NCBI GenBank assembly: GCA_947494565.1
Contig: CANLVG010000002.1
Span: forward strand, 434,001-498,000
DNA: 64,000 nt
Origin: an uncultured Flavobacteriaceae bacterium
GTDB lineage: Bacteria > Bacteroidota > Bacteroidia > Flavobacteriales > Flavobacteriaceae
Reading direction: 5' to 3'
Shown: one piece after another, positions 1 through 9,650 of the stretch
How the letters are laid out: each line of letters starts with the position of its first letter
How positions within the stretch are numbered: the stretch's first letter is position 1
Program-made: the position numbers and the translations under genes
The notes under the pieces: model-generated
What the model was told of the DNA's origin: nothing
Database searches by the model: none
Seen by the model: the letters and a program-made list of their open reading frames with translations, nothing else

Positions 1-762
1 AACCTCTTGGGCATTAATGATACGCTTGAGGTAGAGGAAACCATTGCGGCAAATACCTTTGGCACTATTGTTCATGATACCTTAGAAGACCTCTACACCC
101 CCTTCGTAGGTGCGATCTTAAGCCAAGACATGTTACAACTGGCAAAGGCGAAAGTACAGGATACCGTAAAAAAGCACTTTGCCAAAAGTTATAGGGATGG
201 TGATGTCACCAGGGGAAAGAACCTCATCGCTTTTCAAGTAGTGCAACGCTATATCTCTAATTTCATTGACCAAGAAATGGAGCTCGTTAAACATCATGAG
301 GTCAAACTAATAGGAATCGAACAAAAATTGGCCATCCCTTTGGCGATATCAGGAATCGATTTCCCAATACGACTTCAAGGAAAATTAGACCGAATCGACC
401 AAATAGATGGGCGTCTAAGAATCATTGATTATAAGACAGGTAAAGTAGAGTCAAAACACGTCGAAATCGTAGATTGGAATAGTCTCATCGAAGATTACGA
501 CCATAGCAAGGCCTTTCAATTGCTGTGTTACGCGCTCATGTATACCGAAACCCAGCCTATCAACGAATTGGAATCGGGTATAATTTCCTTTAAAAATCTC
601 AATGCCGGCGTGTTGCGCTTTGCCACCAAACCCAATAAAGGCAGTAGGGCAAAAGAGCATACCATCACAACCGAAACACTTTCTCGTTTCAAAGAACAAT
701 TGATCCAACTGATACGGGAAATCTGCACACGAGATATCCCGTTGACCGAAAAAGAGATCTAA
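1..762 (+). CDS. PD-(D/E)XK nuclease family protein (AddB/RecB C-terminal type), 5' truncated by window
   Basis: The reading frame is open from base 1, so only the C-terminal ~253 residues are present. The core shows a RecB-type nuclease: GTIVHDTLEDLY near the start (the His motif), then GKLDRID, IIDYKTGK (the D...DxK catalytic core) and FQLLCYALMY (the QxxxY motif). This order is typical of AddB-like nuclease/helicase subunits of Bacteroidota that process double-strand breaks with a RecBCD/AddA partner. The helicase-like N-terminal part would lie upstream of the window. It converges with the SDR gene, leaving one base between the two stop codons. The family is clear; AddB rather than another RecB-like nuclease is inferred. 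Confidence 0.8.
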   Translation, partial: NLLGINDTLEVEETIAANTFGTIVHDTLEDLYTPFVGAILSQDMLQLAKAKVQDTVKKHFAKSYRDGDVTRGKNLIAFQVVQRYISNFIDQEMELVKHHEVKLIGIEQKLAIPLAISGIDFPIRLQGKLDRIDQIDGRLRIIDYKTGKVESKHVEIVDWNSLIEDYDHSKAFQLLCYALMYTETQPINELESGIISFKNLNAGVLRFATKPNKGSRAKEHTITTETLSRFKEQLIQLIREICTRDIPLTEKEI

Positions 763-763
763 C

Positions 764-1477
764 CTATTTTTTATCGGGACGGCTGGGGCGCACCTCTATT
801 TTACTGGGCAACGTTCTGGGGTGCATTTTTAGTAAATCCAAGACCAATTCACCGATATCTTCGGGTTGAATTTTCCACGCATCCTTTTCCGAAGGTTCAT
901 TGTTGTTAAAGTGGGTCGCTACCGAACCTGGCATGATGGTAGAGACCTTGATATCATATTTTCTCAAATCGAGCATGGCTGCTTGTGTAAACCCTACTAC
1001 CCCAAATTTGGTCGCATTGTAGCCAGCACCTTGGGCAAAGAAATTGGTCCCTGCCAAACTTGCCAAGGTCATATAATATCCCTTAGATTTCTTAAGGGCC
1101 GATACCGAAGCTTTCAGGGTATGGAAAACACCATTCAAATTGGTATCTATCATTTGATGCCATTGCGTATTGGACATTTCGTCTATCGGGGCAAAATTTC
1201 CTACTCCTGCATTGGCTAATACCACATCTAATTGTCCCCATTGGTCAAGAATCCGTTCTACGGCCTTTTTCTCATCCTCGGGGTCTGTAACATCCGAAGC
1301 CAAGGCTAGCACATTGGTTTCATCTCCTAAATATTCGGCGGCTTTTTGCACTGTTTTTAAGCTACGCCCGCTAATGGCTACTTTCATTCCTTCCGCAATT
1401 AGCTTTTGTGCTACCCCAAAACCTATTCCTTTGGAGCCCCCAGTGATATAGGCTACCTTGTTTTTTAAAGTTGTCAT
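764..1477 (-). CDS. SDR family NAD(P)-dependent oxidoreductase
   Basis: A classical short-chain dehydrogenase of 237 residues when started at the ATG at 1477 (MTTLKNKVAYITGG). The frame continues 21 codons upstream, but those residues do not resemble the family. Visible motifs are the Rossmann TGGSKGIG (residues 12-19), the NAG motif (LANAGVG), a Ser in LASLAG and the catalytic YNATK. Length fits classical SDRs. No neighbour fixes the substrate, so only an oxidoreductase acting on an alcohol or ketone with a nicotinamide cofactor can be stated. Cytoplasmic, no signal peptide. Confidence 0.85.
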   Translation of the reverse strand: MTTLKNKVAYITGGSKGIGFGVAQKLIAEGMKVAISGRSLKTVQKAAEYLGDETNVLALASDVTDPEDEKKAVERILDQWGQLDVVLANAGVGNFAPIDEMSNTQWHQMIDTNLNGVFHTLKASVSALKKSKGYYMTLASLAGTNFFAQGAGYNATKFGVVGFTQAAMLDLRKYDIKVSTIMPGSVATHFNNNEPSEKDAWKIQPEDIGELVLDLLKMHPRTLPSKIEVRPSRPDKK

Positions 1478-1626
1478 GTTGCTGTATGTCTTTTTTTGGT
1501 AAAGATAAAAATGACAATGGGTTATGTGCGGGTATAGCACTCTTTTTATCAGTCTCTATAGGAGCAAAAGCCCGTGACTTACTTAAACATGCCTCAATAC
1601 CTCGTTACGATTTCTTCTTGAAGATC

Positions 1627-2451
1627 CTAGGCGCCCTTCCCGAACATAATCAATATTGCTTCCACCGCTTCTTCTTCAGACTCGTTCCACCATTTATGGG
1701 TAGTGCCCGGTGGTATGAATAGTGCATTCCCCTCTGAGAGTGAAACCCGCTTGCCATTCATTTCCCCTTCGGTATCTCCTTTTATAGATACTACGAGCAT
1801 CGGAAATGGCATGGCCTGTTCTCTGGGATCATGCCGTACTTTACCTTTGGGTGGAATGCTAAGCCAACCTGACCTGAATCCTTTTTGATAGTAAAACAAG
1901 ACCATATTGACCCCATGGGCCTGTCTGGTTAAATCCGCTCCAAAGGGTATGACCTCAGGAAATCCCTTTGTCCAAAAATGAAATGAAAATGAATTTATTT
2001 CCCCGTTGATTTCTTCTGTAGGGTTAAAGTCTTCCATTTCAAGTACTTCCATGGGGGCGTAATCTCCTGAAAATGCTTTGCCTTGCGCCGTCATTGCATT
2101 TAAGGTGCCTTCTTCCATGGCCTTTAAGGTTCCGTATTCAATACGGTAAATGAACGTCGGAATATCCGGCACTCCTGCCCTCAATTCTACTTGCCAGGTC
2201 TCCTTCTCCTTTTTTCCAAGTACATTGACAACCCAACTACCGTAATCTGGAATTTCAATACCGAATTGTATTGGATTAGATGCGCGAGCGTCATTTCTAA
2301 AATCCGTGACGTACGAATTAATGATTTCTTCCGGCTTCTTGTCGTCATACATTTTTTTGATAGCAATGTTATTAAAACTAGCGGCGAACAGGCTTGTCGA
2401 TAACAGAAGCACCAAAAGCGTAATACCTTTTTTCTTTGTTTGTCTCATCAT
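1627..2451 (-). CDS. Secreted cupin-domain protein
   Basis: 274 residues beginning with a basic stretch and a hydrophobic segment ending LFAA, read as a Sec signal peptide, so the mature protein is periplasmic or secreted. The C-terminal ~80 residues form a single cupin: a PM/VVSIKGDTEGEMNG strand region followed by LFIPPGTTHKWWN, the usual second cupin motif with a metal-binding His. The central part has no family I recognise. Start could be Met1 or Met2. No reaction can be assigned; small-molecule or metal binding is the family expectation. It is followed after 88 bp by the LytTR regulator, but the spacing does not prove co-transcription. Confidence 0.65.
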   Translation of the reverse strand: MMRQTKKKGITLLVLLLSTSLFAASFNNIAIKKMYDDKKPEEIINSYVTDFRNDARASNPIQFGIEIPDYGSWVVNVLGKKEKETWQVELRAGVPDIPTFIYRIEYGTLKAMEEGTLNAMTAQGKAFSGDYAPMEVLEMEDFNPTEEINGEINSFSFHFWTKGFPEVIPFGADLTRQAHGVNMVLFYYQKGFRSGWLSIPPKGKVRHDPREQAMPFPMLVVSIKGDTEGEMNGKRVSLSEGNALFIPPGTTHKWWNESEEEAVEAILIMFGKGA

Positions 2452-2539
2452 ATTTGTATTAAGATTATCGGAGACAAATGAATAAAATAGCAGTGATTGA
2501 AATCAAGCCTTTTATAAGCTTTGTGGGTAATACGTCATT

Positions 2540-3358
2540 TTAGGGGCGAATTTGCAGATGCTTCGCAATCTGGTTGGCATACTTTTTTGAGACGGGTATC
2601 AGATCATCATATTTTTTCAGTTGAATTGTTGTCTGACGACTATTCTTCCGCTTTATTCTAAAGTGGTTTACATTTACAATGTAACTTCTATGACAGCGCT
2701 TTAAAGAATTTAAGGGACTCACGATCTGTCGCTCCACATTTTTTAAACTACACCTTAGAATCATTGTGTTTCTTTTACCATCAGATTCGAGATGAACGTC
2801 AACATAATTGTCATCGCTGGCAATGTAAAGAAGCTCTTTAGAGTTCAGGGAAATTTCCTTTTGACCAGGAACCTGAATGGTATATGTCTCGTTATACGTT
2901 AAAGAAGTCAGATTCTTTTTATTGATGAATTTTGAAATACCGAACACGAAAAAGGAAACAATGAGGGCAATACTCATAATTCTTCCGATAACAAATAAAT
3001 ACTCCTTTAATGTAAAATCAACGAACCCTCCTAAATAACTTTTGTACAAAAACATGGTGCCCCCCACCAATAAGGTCAGCCAGGCATACCAAAGAAGTGC
3101 TTTCAGTAAGGTCCATTTGACAAAAACCCGGGGCACCAGAATCGGTGTCACGAATTCAACGAAATAAATGGACAAGAAAAAGACCAAGCCAAGACTCCCG
3201 AGCAAAACATAATAATTTTGGATATTCTGATTGTTTTCAATGTTGTAAGGGGTGAAAATCAATATGAACAACGTACACCCAACAGCCATCAAGAGTACTC
3301 TTAGTATATTCTTTAAAGTATGTTTCGGCCTTGGAAAGGGAGATGATAAAATTTTCAT
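2540..3358 (-). CDS. Membrane-anchored LytTR family transcriptional regulator
   Basis: 272 residues. The first ~150 hold four hydrophobic segments (around 20-40, 48-75, 85-105 and 118-145), and the last ~95 form a LytTR DNA-binding domain: LLYIASDDNYVDVH, then RCSLKNVERQI, CHRSYIVNV and a C-terminal VSKKYANQI. LytTR domains bind DNA through beta strands. In Bacteroidota such 4TM-LytTR proteins are common and have no phosphorylated receiver domain, so signalling probably goes directly from the membrane domain. No cognate kinase is adjacent, although an unlinked-looking PAS kinase lies 360 bp upstream on the same strand. Targets are unknown. Confidence 0.85.
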   Translation of the reverse strand: MKILSSPFPRPKHTLKNILRVLLMAVGCTLFILIFTPYNIENNQNIQNYYVLLGSLGLVFFLSIYFVEFVTPILVPRVFVKWTLLKALLWYAWLTLLVGGTMFLYKSYLGGFVDFTLKEYLFVIGRIMSIALIVSFFVFGISKFINKKNLTSLTYNETYTIQVPGQKEISLNSKELLYIASDDNYVDVHLESDGKRNTMILRCSLKNVERQIVSPLNSLKRCHRSYIVNVNHFRIKRKNSRQTTIQLKKYDDLIPVSKKYANQIAKHLQIRP

Positions 3359-3719
3359 CCTTTCGGTATTATTTTCTCTTGGTTATACTACTGACGATCA
3401 ATACTTCCTATTTGTTACAATCCAAAGAAGTGCATATCAAATAAAAGCCCTCATCTAATCCATGCGTTTGCTTGATTCAAGTGCTAAAAGCAATCGTATG
3501 CCCAATAGGTTTAGGACATGAAATTTAATTATTCTCTGGTTGAATGCAAAGCGCTTTTTACAGGGGTCAAGTAATATGACAACACGGTACATTGTATTGT
3601 CAGTAATGCAATTCTTGGGGAATCGACCCAAAACAAAGAGATCTTAGAAGTGTTATTGTCCAATAGATAAGGTTAAGTACAACAACTCAGCGGTGTCAGA
3701 CACGAACCGCTCTATGGTA
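3359..3719. other. Non-coding interval
   Basis: About 360 bases between the histidine kinase stop and the LytTR start. I see no credible reading frame, RNA gene or strong terminator. It should contain the LytTR promoter (minus strand) near 3360-3420, but no clean TAnnTTTG box is visible. Confidence 0.4.
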
Positions 3720-5546
3720 TTAATGTTTGAAATACAGATTGAATTCGGTCCACTCCCCCACCACACTATCCACTTCGATTCTGCCACCCATAGCCTCAAT
3801 TTGATTCTTCGTAATGAAGAGTCCTATTCCTTTGGCCTCTTTATGGTTGTGAAAGGTTTTATACATGCCAAAAAGCTTTTCTCCATGTCTTTTCAAATCG
3901 ATACCTAGACCATTATCCCTAAATTTCAAGATGACATTCTCTCTGGTCGTTAATGTGGATACATGTATTTCACATCGACGTTCGGGATGGGCGTACTTGA
4001 GACTGTTCGTAAAGAGATTGAGCAGAATACTGTCAAGATAGGCGGGAACCGCCAATATTTTAAGGTTTTCATCTACCCGGATATGATGGACCGCTTTTTG
4101 ATCTTCAATAAGCTTTCCGATGTTTTTTAGAGCGCCCTGTAAAGCCGGGTAAATCGCGATTTTTTCGATTTTTTCCCTGATATCCGATCTGATTTGAACA
4201 ACATCGTTCAAATGTACCACGGTCTCATTAAGGCTTTCCGCTGCATTTCCGAGCATTTTGAAGATTTCATCTCTCTCCATATCTTCAGGATTCGGGTCAT
4301 CCTCTGATTTGATCAAATAATCTGTCAGCATTGCAATATTGGTGGCATGTGAACGAAGATTGTGGGATACGATATGTGCAAAATTCGTAAGGCCTTCATT
4401 CTGCTCACGGGTAGCGTTCAATAACTTTTTCAGTTGCACCTCAGCATTCCTTATCGGGCTAATATCCCAATTGATTCCTATCATTTTTAAGGGCGAGCCT
4501 TGGGCATCTCTTTGAACGACGGCTTCTGCCTTGATCGTATGCACTTTACCATTTGGCCATAGGACACGAAACTCCGTATTGAAGTCCTTTTCCCCTTTAA
4601 TCGCCAGCGCTACTTCCTTTTGAGATCGCTCTTTATCTGACGGGTGAATGGTGCTCTCCCAAGCTTCATAAACCCCTGCGAAATCTTCTTTCCTTACCCC
4701 GTAGAGTTTGTACATGTTATCGTCCCAAATGAGGGTATTATCAGGAATATTGTATTCCCAAATGCCTATTCCAGCTGCGTTTGTAGCAATAGACAAGCGC
4801 TGCGACACCTCCTTGAACCGGATATCCGCTTTTTTCTGTTCATTGATGTCTTGGAAAGTTCCTACAAGACGCACGCATTTCCCATCTACCATTTCAGCCT
4901 CGCCCTTTGCCCGAACCCAGAGTTCTTTGCCGCTACTGGTAACAATGACCAATTCCGTATCCCATGAGGTTCCATTTTGAATCGCATCGCTAACTAAGAG
5001 TGAGATTTTATCTCGGTGTTCTCCGGCCTTATAAAAGTTGATTCCTTCCTCTAGGCTTGGAACGTAATCTTCCGGCATTTCATGTATTTCCTTCGTTATA
5101 TCGGTCCAGTACACCTTGTTCGATATTAAATCTACCTCCCAACCGCCAATTCTTGCTACGGACTTGGCTTTCATCAGCAGTTCTTCTTTACGTTTCCTTG
5201 CGGTCACATTTTCAAGAAACATGATGAGTCCGATAATCTCGTTATCGGCATTTCGCCAGGGATTTATTTTCCAGCTTAACCAAGTGATGTTCCCATTGGG
5301 AAGAATAAATTTTGCCCCAGAATTTCTATCTTGATTTCCGAGAAGGCACTCTTGAATGATTTCTTGGAGGGCTTTTGGTATCAGTTGCTCTAGATGGGCA
5401 ATTGATTTTCCAATAAGTGTTTCTTCTTTGATGTCATGAACCTTGAGCCATTCTTCAGAATAGTTCAAGATTTTCATCTGCTTATCGAGGATGACCATAG
5501 GGGCCGGTGAGTCCTTTAGCAGTAGGTCAACTAAGTGTGTTTCCAA
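3720..5546 (-). CDS. Multi-PAS sensor histidine kinase
   Basis: 608 residues without membrane segments. Three PAS/PAC modules follow each other (about 8-120, 128-240, 248-370), each ending in a PAC-type stretch such as GTFQDINEQ or GINWDISPI. A short helix leads to the H-box FAHIVSHNLRSH (His about 395), an uncommon but recurrent flavobacterial HisKA form. The ATPase domain shows the N-box NLFTNSLKYA, G1 DNGLGID and G2 KGIGLF. It should autophosphorylate in response to a cytoplasmic or small-molecule signal sensed by the PAS domains. No response regulator is adjacent, so this is an orphan kinase here; its partner is unknown. Confidence 0.88.
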   Translation of the reverse strand: METHLVDLLLKDSPAPMVILDKQMKILNYSEEWLKVHDIKEETLIGKSIAHLEQLIPKALQEIIQECLLGNQDRNSGAKFILPNGNITWLSWKINPWRNADNEIIGLIMFLENVTARKRKEELLMKAKSVARIGGWEVDLISNKVYWTDITKEIHEMPEDYVPSLEEGINFYKAGEHRDKISLLVSDAIQNGTSWDTELVIVTSSGKELWVRAKGEAEMVDGKCVRLVGTFQDINEQKKADIRFKEVSQRLSIATNAAGIGIWEYNIPDNTLIWDDNMYKLYGVRKEDFAGVYEAWESTIHPSDKERSQKEVALAIKGEKDFNTEFRVLWPNGKVHTIKAEAVVQRDAQGSPLKMIGINWDISPIRNAEVQLKKLLNATREQNEGLTNFAHIVSHNLRSHATNIAMLTDYLIKSEDDPNPEDMERDEIFKMLGNAAESLNETVVHLNDVVQIRSDIREKIEKIAIYPALQGALKNIGKLIEDQKAVHHIRVDENLKILAVPAYLDSILLNLFTNSLKYAHPERRCEIHVSTLTTRENVILKFRDNGLGIDLKRHGEKLFGMYKTFHNHKEAKGIGLFITKNQIEAMGGRIEVDSVVGEWTEFNLYFKH

Positions 5547-5765
5547 AGGGCGTAGTTTGATTGGATTTGGGCCTTATCTATTTGGTCGCTTCCATAACGT
5601 AAAATATGGAGGTAATCGTATAATCAACCTTCTTTATTTTAAATAGTTATGTGCCACATTGGAAATAACAAGGCTATTATCAAATTGATTTTAAAACGGG
5701 ATCTGTCGCTGTTCAAAAAACCAAGGAATTACAGTTCTTAGAGCAAAGCACAAATTTCAGAAACG

Positions 5766-5803
5766 AAAAAACCTCAACCAATCGATTATCGATTTAGTTG
5801 AGG
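5766..5803 (-). terminator. Intrinsic terminator after tRNA-Ala
   Basis: Read on the minus strand, an arm beginning CCTCAACTAAATCGAT pairs with ATCGATTGGTTGAGG and is followed at once by six T. It lies directly downstream of the tRNA-Ala gene. Confidence 0.8.
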
Positions 5804-5811
5804 CTTTGAAT

Positions 5812-5886
<75 letters not shown>

Positions 5887-5955
5887 TTGCGAAGCGCAAA
5901 GAAAATACTTTTACCGTAAGTATCAAAATGTAAAGGCTTCTTATTCGTGCCACGA

Positions 5956-6753
5956 TTAATCCTTTTTCACACGCAGCATAAGCACCGGAATTTTCACAAA
6001 GAACTCCGACTTCAAAATCGTGTTCTTTTCCCATAGCTTTTTGAAAAATCCTCTTTTCCTTCTAAAAACGCATAGTAAATCGGGTTGATGCGACTGGAAG
6101 TGCTCTAAAACACCTTGGTAGGTAGTTGCATTTTCAGAAATTGTCAATTGCTCGCTTATATCCATTAGGGAAGGATTTACCTTTAAATCATCTTTGTCGT
6201 ATCCGGGCGTTTTCACTAAAAGTAGACTCACCTTTGTTCCATGTTTTTTCTGGATAGACAGTAATGGTTCTAACATACGTTTTTTCTTCAAAACACCTGA
6301 TTTAAATGCTGTCAAAGCCGATTTGAAAGGTGAAAAAACAGTTCCTTTTGGAACAATAAGTGCCGGAATGTCTGTCTGCTTTATGATTTTCCCCGTCGTG
6401 TTTCCTAAATAGAGCTCCTCTTTGATATCATTGCTCCTTGGGGCGATGATAATCAAATCAATACCTAATTCTTTATCTATTTCCTTCAGACCATCGGTAA
6501 TATCGCCATTATAAGTCGCTATTTTAATCGAAATGTCCTTTGAATCGACCTTTTCAATGACTTCCTTCAAACGCTCTTTGCTACTCTCGGCGACCTTTTG
6601 TGATATATTTGCCAAACTGCCGGTCTTTGCCGACACCGTAAAGACATCCATAACGAAAACCTGCGCTGAAAAAGCAGTAGCAAAATCTACGGCATACTGA
6701 AGCGTTTCTCCTGAATTGGAACCAGTGCCGATAGGTACAAGAATGTTTTTCAT
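5956..6753 (-). CDS. Universal stress protein (tandem UspA-type)
   Basis: 265 residues, about twice a single Usp domain. The first half is a good UspA fold: MKNILVPIGTGSNSGETLQYAVDFA at the start, then LIIIAPRSNDIKEELYLGNTTGKI, resembling the GxxGN(S/T) nucleotide-binding signature, and TDIPALIVPKG. The second half (about 145-265) is degenerate but keeps the strand pattern ending FVKIPVLMLRV. Such proteins bind ATP or AMP and are linked to stress survival; the exact role is not deducible. Divergent from the GNAT gene across a 53-bp intergenic space. Confidence 0.85.
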   Translation of the reverse strand: MKNILVPIGTGSNSGETLQYAVDFATAFSAQVFVMDVFTVSAKTGSLANISQKVAESSKERLKEVIEKVDSKDISIKIATYNGDITDGLKEIDKELGIDLIIIAPRSNDIKEELYLGNTTGKIIKQTDIPALIVPKGTVFSPFKSALTAFKSGVLKKKRMLEPLLSIQKKHGTKVSLLLVKTPGYDKDDLKVNPSLMDISEQLTISENATTYQGVLEHFQSHQPDLLCVFRRKRGFFKKLWEKNTILKSEFFVKIPVLMLRVKKD

Positions 6754-6806
6754 GGGAAAGGGTATTGATTAATAATCTAAATTTACAATTAAATTGATCT
6801 TCACGA

Positions 6807-7307
6807 ATGATTCGACGTGCAAAGATACCGGAAATCCCCGATATTCTAAACATTACCAGGGCTTGTGCGGCATTTATGATCGACAAGGGCATTTATCAAT
6901 GGAACGAAGAATACCCCTCAGCAAGGGCCTTTGAAAAGGATATTGAAAGAAACGAGCTTTTTGTTCTCGAAAAATCATCAAAAATTATTGGTACACTGGT
7001 CATCTCCACATTAATGGATGAGGAATACAGGCCCGTACGATGGCTTACCCCAAACGGAAAGAGCATTTACATCCATCGGCTTTCCATCGATCCCAAATTT
7101 CAAGGAAATGGGTATGCTCGTCAATTAATGGATTTCGCCGAAAACCTCGCGCGCGAAAAAGGATGTCTTTCCGTTCGTCTCGATACGTTTAGCCAGAACA
7201 AGGGCAATCAACGGTTCTATGAGCGTCGTGGATATCAGAAGTTAGAAGACATCGGCTACCCGAAACAAAGTGACCAACCTTTTCATTGTTATGAACTCGT
7301 CCTTTAA
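6807..7307 (+). CDS. GNAT family N-acetyltransferase
   Basis: 166 residues matching the GNAT fold. Motif A, the acetyl-CoA pyrophosphate loop, is seen in IHRLSIDPKFQGNGYARQLM (about residues 92-111), followed by SVRLDTFSQNKGNQRFYERRGY, a standard motif B with the closing Tyr. It should transfer an acetyl group from acetyl-CoA to an amine; the acceptor is unknown. The MATE gene starts three bases after its stop, so the two are very likely co-transcribed. Confidence 0.88.
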   Translation: MIRRAKIPEIPDILNITRACAAFMIDKGIYQWNEEYPSARAFEKDIERNELFVLEKSSKIIGTLVISTLMDEEYRPVRWLTPNGKSIYIHRLSIDPKFQGNGYARQLMDFAENLAREKGCLSVRLDTFSQNKGNQRFYERRGYQKLEDIGYPKQSDQPFHCYELVL

Positions 7308-7310
7308 TCT

Positions 7311-8654
7311 ATGGAAATACAAAAAGTCTCCCTTACTTTTCGTTCCATCCACAAACTTGCCCTTCCGGCGACCATAGCAGGTATCGCAGAACCCCTTTTA
7401 TCGATAACCGATACCGCGATTGTAGGTAATATTTCGGTGGACGGTCTTGAGTCTTTGGCGGCTGCCGGTATCGTCGGTTCGTTTCTCTCGATGCTCATCT
7501 GGATTTTAGGTCAGACACGTAGTGCTATTTCTGCTATCCTCTCACAATATCTAGGGGCGGAAAAACTCGATGCGGTAAAAACCCTTCCGGCACAGGCTAT
7601 TTTTTTGAACATCACGCTAAGTGTATTCATCTTGCTATCGACCATATTCGTCATCGAAGAGATTTTTACCCTGATGAACGCCTCGGGGAAAATTCTACAC
7701 TATTGTATTTCCTATTATTCCATTCGCGTTTGGGGGTTTCCGTTGACGCTTTTCATTTTTGCGGTCATGGGCATCTTCCGGGGGCTTCAAAATACGTATT
7801 GGCCTATGATGATCGCCTTGGTTGGGGCACTCCTGAACATCGTACTAGATTTTATTCTAGTGTACGGAATCGAGGGGCTTATCGCTCCTATGTACCTTTA
7901 CGGTGCCGCATGGGCAAGCCTGATCGCACAGATGGTCATGGCCCTAATGGCAGGGGTACTTTTGGTTACAAAAACCGATATCAATCTCAAGTTGAGCCTC
8001 GACTGGCACCCTGAATTAAGCCGCTTGATCGTGATGAGCCTAAATCTTTTTGTACGCGCCATCGCTCTGAATACGGCCCTGATCCTGGCCGTTAGAGAGG
8101 CCGCCGCCCTCGGTGATAAATATATCGGGGCACATACCATTGCAGTGAATATTTGGCTATTCTCCGCTTTCTTTATCGACGGATATGGCGCTGCTGGTAA
8201 TATTATGGGAGGTCGTCTTTTGGGTGCGAAAAATTACACCGGTCTCTGGTCACTGGCTAAAAAAATCATCAAATACGGGCTTCTGATTAGCCTCGTTCTG
8301 GTGCTTCTCGGATTTGTATTCTACTATCCTATCGGACGTTTGTTCTCAAACGAGCCCTTGGTTCTAGAGACATTCTACGCCATATTTTTCATCGTCATCT
8401 TGGGGCTGCCCATGAATACGCTAGCGTTTGTTTTCGATGGGCTGTTCAAGGGGCTGGGAGAAATGAAGTACTTGAGAAATACCTTGCTGGTCGCCACTTT
8501 TTTAGGCTTCGTACCCACCTTGTTCTTAGGGAAGTATCTCGGTTGGGGGTTTTACGGTATCTGGATCGCTTTTACCATCTGGATGATCATTCGAGGAGGC
8601 GCACTCGTTTTTAAGTTCAGAAGAAAGTTTCGACCCTTACTACAAAACCACTAA
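7311..8654 (+). CDS. MATE family efflux transporter
   Basis: 447 residues with about twelve hydrophobic segments in two halves. The N-terminal region (LALPATIAGIAEPLLSITDT) and the loop AIVGNISVDGLESLAAAGI carry the MATE/DinF signature. Members exchange sodium or protons for organic cations, drugs or metabolites across the inner membrane. Closely follows the GNAT gene and precedes a crotonase-type gene by 21 bp, suggesting one operon without a shared pathway being obvious. Confidence 0.9.
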   Translation: MEIQKVSLTFRSIHKLALPATIAGIAEPLLSITDTAIVGNISVDGLESLAAAGIVGSFLSMLIWILGQTRSAISAILSQYLGAEKLDAVKTLPAQAIFLNITLSVFILLSTIFVIEEIFTLMNASGKILHYCISYYSIRVWGFPLTLFIFAVMGIFRGLQNTYWPMMIALVGALLNIVLDFILVYGIEGLIAPMYLYGAAWASLIAQMVMALMAGVLLVTKTDINLKLSLDWHPELSRLIVMSLNLFVRAIALNTALILAVREAAALGDKYIGAHTIAVNIWLFSAFFIDGYGAAGNIMGGRLLGAKNYTGLWSLAKKIIKYGLLISLVLVLLGFVFYYPIGRLFSNEPLVLETFYAIFFIVILGLPMNTLAFVFDGLFKGLGEMKYLRNTLLVATFLGFVPTLFLGKYLGWGFYGIWIAFTIWMIIRGGALVFKFRRKFRPLLQNH

Positions 8655-8675
8655 TTTTAACCCAAATCTTAGACC

Positions 8676-9443
8676 ATGGGCACAGATAGACAAAACGGAA
8701 GCCTTTATACGGCCATTCAGGGTAAGGTAGCGACAGTCGAATTCGGACATCCTGCGAGCAATTCTTTTGTAGCGGAATTATTGGACAGGCTCACCGTCGA
8801 GCTCAACGAACTATCTGAGAACAAGAATATCACGGTAATCATATTAAAATCGGAGGGCAATCGTGCTTTTTGCGCCGGGGCATCTTTTGATGAACTGATG
8901 GCAGTTTCCAACCTTGAGGAAGGCAAGGTGTTCTTCAGTGGTTTCGCCAATGTCATCAATGCCATGCGCACCTGCAAAAAAGTCATTATAGGTCGTGTTC
9001 AGGGAAAAACTGTTGGCGGAGGTGTAGGTTTGGCTTCTGCTTGTGACTACGTTTTTGCTTCGGTCGAAGCATCCATACGTCTTTCCGAATTAACGATCGG
9101 CATTGCGCCTTTAGTGATTGCCCCAGCAGTGGAGCGAAAAATTGGTACGGGCGCAATTTCAGAATTATCACTAGCGCCCTCGGAATGGAAAAATGCGTAT
9201 TGGGCAAAGGAAAAAGGACTGTATTCGAAGGTGTTCGATAAGATTGAGGAATTGGACAAAGACTTGGAATTTTTTGTTGAGAAATTGGCTTCTTATAACC
9301 CCGAAGCGTTGGAGGAATGGAAAAAAGTCCTGTGGGAAGGAACATCGCATTGGGATACCTTACTCACGGACCGAGCCGCTATAACTGGGAAATTAGTGCT
9401 GTCGGAATTCACTAAAAATGCGCTTTCTAAATTCAAAAAATAA
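8676..9443 (+). CDS. Enoyl-CoA hydratase/isomerase family protein
   Basis: 255 residues of crotonase fold. The oxyanion-hole elements are visible in GNRAFCAGASFDEL (about 64-77) and KTVGGGVGLASACDYVFAS. SELTIGIAPLVIAPAVERKIG corresponds to the helix that normally carries a catalytic Glu; that residue is not obvious here, so hydratase activity is uncertain and a related CoA-thioester reaction is possible. Flavobacteria carry such proteins in leucine/branched-chain or phenylacetate breakdown, but no partner gene is present. Probably read from the GNAT-MATE transcript. Confidence 0.82.
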   Translation: MGTDRQNGSLYTAIQGKVATVEFGHPASNSFVAELLDRLTVELNELSENKNITVIILKSEGNRAFCAGASFDELMAVSNLEEGKVFFSGFANVINAMRTCKKVIIGRVQGKTVGGGVGLASACDYVFASVEASIRLSELTIGIAPLVIAPAVERKIGTGAISELSLAPSEWKNAYWAKEKGLYSKVFDKIEELDKDLEFFVEKLASYNPEALEEWKKVLWEGTSHWDTLLTDRAAITGKLVLSEFTKNALSKFKK

Positions 9444-9487
9444 TAAGCAATCCTATTTCTCGTTCTATTCTTCTAACTCACCTTTTT

Positions 9488-9601
9488 ATGGACTTCTTAA
9501 ACTTCATCAACGGAGACCTTGTTTTTCCTATCCTAGCGCTTTTTGTCGTAGTTATTTATTTTGTAAATCGAATTCGCGCACGACGTCGATTCAAACGTTA
9601 A
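9488..9601 (+). CDS. 37-residue single-pass membrane microprotein
   Basis: An ATG at 9488 opens a frame coding MDFLNFINGDLVFPILAL, continuing with a hydrophobic FVVVIYFV helix and ending in a very basic tail (NRIRARRRFKR). This is a typical inner membrane microprotein with a cytoplasmic positive end. It lies 44 bp after the crotonase gene and 49 bp before a lipoprotein gene in the same direction. No Shine-Dalgarno is seen, as for most genes here. Function unknown; coding status is inferred from the neat hydrophobic/basic architecture. Confidence 0.5.
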   Translation: MDFLNFINGDLVFPILALFVVVIYFVNRIRARRRFKR

Positions 9602-9650
9602 ATTTAAATCTTTGACGCAACTCTTGGGGCAATCCACATCTTTTTTACGG

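Noticed and set aside
3252-3458. Possible 68-residue plus-strand gene near the LytTR start
   Set aside because: Mostly antisense to LytTR and without recognisable content; treated as a chance frame.
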